Assembly: GCA_029863005.1 (NCBI GenBank)
Contig: JAOTWF010000005.1
Span: 1 to 64,000, forward strand
Reading direction: 5' to 3'
Origin: Gammaproteobacteria bacterium
Lineage (GTDB): Bacteria; Pseudomonadota; Gammaproteobacteria; Acidiferrobacterales; Sulfurifustaceae
DNA: 64,000 bases
This document shows, in pieces, positions 60,883 to 64,000 of this stretch. Numbering within the stretch: position 1 is the first letter of the stretch; each line of letters opens with the position of its first letter. The notes beneath the pieces are model-generated. The model saw only the letters and a program-made list of their open reading frames with translations. It was not told where the DNA came from and did no database searches. Made by a program: the position numbers and the translations under genes.

Positions 60883-63052
60883 ACCGTTTCCCGGCAGCCC
60901 CGGGGAGCGGTTTCAGATCAGTGACCTGTGCGCCATTCTCGAATCCTATCTCGAGCCCCGGGACGTTGCTGACGTTTATTCGGCCTATCTGTTTGGCGCC
61001 GAGGCCCATGACGGGCAGCGACGTATCAGCGGCGAACCCTACATTTACCATCCCATCGAAGTCGCCCGCATCCTGGCGGTCATGCACCTCGACGCCAAGA
61101 GCATCATGGCCGCCATTCTGCACGATGTTATCGAAGATACCCCCACGGCGAAGGAGCACATCGCCGAACAGTTCGGGGAGGATGTGGCTTTGCTCGTGGA
61201 CGGCGTTTCCAAAATTACTCGCATCGAATTTCAGTCACAGGAAGAAGCACAGGCCGAGAATTTCCGCAAGATGTTGCTTGCCATGGCGAGCGACATCCGT
61301 GTCATCCTGATCAAGCTCGCCGACCGCCTGCACAACATGCGCACCATCGCCGCGCTCAGTCCCGAGCGTCGGCGCGCCATCGCGCGCGAGACCCTCGATA
61401 TCTACGCGCCGATCGCCAACCGTCTGGGTGTGCGCCAGTGGGCGGCGGAATTGGGTGATCTCGGATTCTCCGCGCTCTACCCGCTGCGCTATCGCATCAT
61501 TGCCGACGCCGTGCGCAAGCGCCATGGCAACCGCAAGGCCATCATCGAAAAAATCCGTGCTGCCATTGTCAGTCAACTGGAGCACGAAGGACTCGCGGCG
61601 GAAGTGAGTGGGCGTGAGAAAAGCCTGTATGGGGTCTACCGCAAGATGGAGCAGAAGCACCTGTCGTTCGACCAGGTCTACGACATCTACGGGGTGCGCG
61701 TGATCGTGGACAAGGCCGACAATTGTTACCGCGCGCTTGGTGTGATCCACAACCTGTACAAGCCCATCCCTGGGCGGTTCAAGGATTACATCGCCATCCC
61801 CAAGGCCAACGGCTACCAGTCATTGCACACCGTGGTGTTTGGCCCTTTTGGCGTCTCCCTCGAAGCGCAGATCCGTACGAACGAGATGAACCGCGTGGCC
61901 GAGGCCGGCGTCGCTTCGCACTGGCTATACAAGAGTGGCGAACGCGGCGCCGATCCGGCGCAGCAGCGCGCGTTGACGTGGCTTAAGGACCTGCTGGACA
62001 CCCAGCAGAAGGCCGGCAATCCGCGCGAATTCCTCGAACACCTGAAGGTAGATCTGTTCCCGGACGAGGTCTACGTGTTCACGCCCAACGGCGAGATCAA
62101 GAAGATGCCACGCGACGCCACGGTTATCGATTTTGCTTACGACGTGCACACCGATATCGGCAACCGTTGTGTCGGTGCCAAGATCAACCACCAGTTGGTG
62201 CCGCTGCGTACAACGCTGCGCAACGGCGATCACGTTGAGATTATTACCGCCCCCACCAGCCGCCCCAATCCCGCCTGGCTCAATTATGTCGTCACCAGCA
62301 AGGCGCGAGCGCATATCCGTAACTTCCTCAAGAACCAGAAGGTTGAGGAATCGACCTCGCTCGGCGATCGTCTTCTCTGCACGGCGCTCGAGGACATTGG
62401 TGCCGATCTAGAGAAAGTCTCGGAAGCCGCCCGCAAGACACTGCTGAAATCCCTCAAACTGAAAACCTGGAATGACCTGCTGGGCGAAATCGGGCTTGGC
62501 AACCGCCTGGCCTCGGTGGTGGCGCGCCAGTTGGTCCCGCAGACCGAAAAAGACGAGGCCAGCCGTTTCCTGCGGTTGTTTCGCCGCCGCAGCCAGCGGC
62601 CCAAAGAACCGGCGCTCGCCATCCACGGGACCGAAGGGGTAGTGGTCAACTACGCGCGCTGCTGCCGTCCGATCCCCGGCGATCCTATCCTCGGCTTTCT
62701 CACGGCCGGGCGCGGCATCGTGGTGCATACCGAGGATTGCCCGAATGTAGCGCGTTACCGCAAACATCCGGAGCAATGGATCGACGTGCAGTGGGAAAAG
62801 GACATCAAGGGCGTGTACCCGGTGTATTTCCGAGTCGAGGCGAAGAACCAGCGCGGCGTACTCGCATCCGTGGCCGCGACGATCGCCGAACAGGAGGCTA
62901 ACATCGACTCGGTATCGTTCGATGACCGCGACGGGCAGTACACCACCATGAGCTTTACCGTCGAAGTGCGCGACCGCGTTCACTTGGCGCACATCATGCG
63001 CCGCATCCGCTCGCTCGAGTCGGTGGTCCGGATTATTCGTAAGAAAGGCTGA
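60800..63052 (+). CDS. spoT: Bifunctional (p)ppGpp synthetase/hydrolase SpoT
   Basis: 750 aa; HD hydrolase ([15 protein letters not shown]), RelA/SpoT synthetase region ([11 protein letters not shown]), TGS, ACT domain. Start uncertain (see finding). Confidence 0.96.
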   Translation: MKTQPTKPKQAGSIAARPPTKRAESKPEPFPGSPGERFQISDLCAILESYLEPRDVADVYSAYLFGAEAHDGQRRISGEPYIYHPIEVARILAVMHLDAKSIMAAILHDVIEDTPTAKEHIAEQFGEDVALLVDGVSKITRIEFQSQEEAQAENFRKMLLAMASDIRVILIKLADRLHNMRTIAALSPERRRAIARETLDIYAPIANRLGVRQWAAELGDLGFSALYPLRYRIIADAVRKRHGNRKAIIEKIRAAIVSQLEHEGLAAEVSGREKSLYGVYRKMEQKHLSFDQVYDIYGVRVIVDKADNCYRALGVIHNLYKPIPGRFKDYIAIPKANGYQSLHTVVFGPFGVSLEAQIRTNEMNRVAEAGVASHWLYKSGERGADPAQQRALTWLKDLLDTQQKAGNPREFLEHLKVDLFPDEVYVFTPNGEIKKMPRDATVIDFAYDVHTDIGNRCVGAKINHQLVPLRTTLRNGDHVEIITAPTSRPNPAWLNYVVTSKARAHIRNFLKNQKVEESTSLGDRLLCTALEDIGADLEKVSEAARKTLLKSLKLKTWNDLLGEIGLGNRLASVVARQLVPQTEKDEASRFLRLFRRRSQRPKEPALAIHGTEGVVVNYARCCRPIPGDPILGFLTAGRGIVVHTEDCPNVARYRKHPEQWIDVQWEKDIKGVYPVYFRVEAKNQRGVLASVAATIAEQEANIDSVSFDDRDGQYTTMSFTVEVRDRVHLAHIMRRIRSLESVVRIIRKKG

Positions 63053-63068
63053 TCGGCCAGGAACGAAT

Positions 63069-63512
63069 ATGACGCGAAAAGTTATCAAGACCGACAAGGC
63101 ACCGCAGGCGATCGGGACGTATTCTCAGGCCGTAAAGACCGGCAATACGGTTTACCTGGCCGGCCAAATCCCGCTCATTCCCGAGACCATGGAGCTGGAA
63201 GTTGGTGACATGCGCGCCCAGATCCGGCGCGTGTTTGAAAACCTGGCCGCGGTCGCGAAGGCCGCCGGCGGTGGGCTCCCGGACATAGTGAAATTGAATG
63301 TGTATCTCACGGATCTTTCGCACTTTCCCCTGGTGAATGAAGTGATGGCGCAGTATTTCCACGAGCCCTATCCGGCGCGCGCGGCCGTGGGCGTGGCGTC
63401 GCTGCCCAAGGGCGCGGCGGTGGAAATGGATGCGATCATGGTCCTGGAGAAAATCGCTTCATCCTCAAAATCCGGGAAGCCACGGAGAATAAAGAAAAAA
63501 GGCCGAAGCTGA
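63069..63512 (+). CDS. ridA: RidA family reactive intermediate/imine deaminase
   Basis: 147 aa; [49 protein letters not shown]; extended basic tail [14 protein letters not shown]. Confidence 0.95.
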   Translation: MTRKVIKTDKAPQAIGTYSQAVKTGNTVYLAGQIPLIPETMELEVGDMRAQIRRVFENLAAVAKAAGGGLPDIVKLNVYLTDLSHFPLVNEVMAQYFHEPYPARAAVGVASLPKGAAVEMDAIMVLEKIASSSKSGKPRRIKKKGRS

Positions 63513-63563
63513 GCACCGGTCGATACGATAACCCATTCGGGGTTCTACTCGGTTTTGAATAAC

Positions 63564-64000
63564 ATGGATATTGCCACTCTGCCGGTGACCGCGCTCAAGG
63601 GGGTCGGACCGAAGCTCGCGGACAAGCTCAAGCGTCTCAACCTGCACACTGTGCAGGATGTCCTGTTCCATCTTCCTCTGCGCTATCAGGATCGCACCCG
63701 TCTGATGCGCATCGGCAGCTTGCGGCCCGGCAGGGAGGCAGTGGTGGAGGGTGAGATCGAACTGGCAGATGTGGTATTTCGTGGACGGCGCAGCCTTATC
63801 TGCCGCGTGAGCGACGGGACCGGCCACCTGCACCTGCGGTTTTTCTATTTCAATGCAATTCAGCAGCAAAACCTCGCGCGCGGCCGGCGCTTGCGGCTGT
63901 TTGGCCTGGTGCGCTTCGGCGCGGTCGGGCTCGAGATGATTCATCCTGAATATGAATTCACCGATGGTGCGCAGCCGGCGCCGGCAGAGGAAAACCTGAC
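63564..64000 (+). CDS. recG: ATP-dependent DNA helicase RecG, N-terminal part (runs off the window)
   Basis: ATG 63564: MDIATLPVTALKGVGPKLADKLKRLNLHTVQDVLFHLPLRYQDRTRL..., the RecG N-terminal wedge region. Confidence 0.92.
   Translation, partial: MDIATLPVTALKGVGPKLADKLKRLNLHTVQDVLFHLPLRYQDRTRLMRIGSLRPGREAVVEGEIELADVVFRGRRSLICRVSDGTGHLHLRFFYFNAIQQQNLARGRRLRLFGLVRFGAVGLEMIHPEYEFTDGAQPAPAEENL

Noticed and set aside
1-64000. CRISPR arrays, tRNA/rRNA genes, IS transposases, prophage genes
   Set aside because: Looked for regularly spaced repeats, tRNA-like folds and transposase/phage motifs in the ORF translations; none could be supported.

Overview
This 64-kb, high-GC window looks like chromosome from a sulfur-oxidising gammaproteobacterium. 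That lineage is inferred from gene content: fccAB flavocytochrome c, a DsrE2-like protein, pilMNOPQ-aroKB and rpoZ-spoT-recG. Most of it is well-packed core genome: SPOR protein(partial)-argS-hyp-mrcA, pilMNOPQ-aroK-aroB-dgt, gltBD-hemE, tandem GGDEF proteins, a bifunctional aldolase/SDR, fccBA, a beta-CASP nuclease, a GGDEF/EAL protein, priA, an RND efflux operon, an MscS/MgtE operon, hemW, rdgB-rph, a PP2C/Ser-Thr kinase pair, yicC-gmk-rpoZ-spoT-ridA and recG(partial). The main accessory finding is a small cluster of integron-type gene cassettes with no integrase in the window (CALIN-like), at about 27546-29772. It has a perfect GTTAGGC core site, three attC-like folded sites (28018-28104, 29167-29230, 29713-29772) and three same-strand cassette genes: an NTF2/SnoaL-like protein, a diheme cytochrome c with an internally duplicated module, and an unknown exported protein that is probably frameshifted. 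Other points of interest are a GGDEF paralogue with a degenerate active site but a retained RxxD I-site, an FNR/CRP-type palindrome placed like a class II activator site upstream of fccAB, a drastically shortened RND adaptor, and an overlapping MscS / soluble MgtE-like / MgtE operon. No tRNA, rRNA, CRISPR array, prophage or IS element was recognised. All family calls come from reading the translations; no database search was run.
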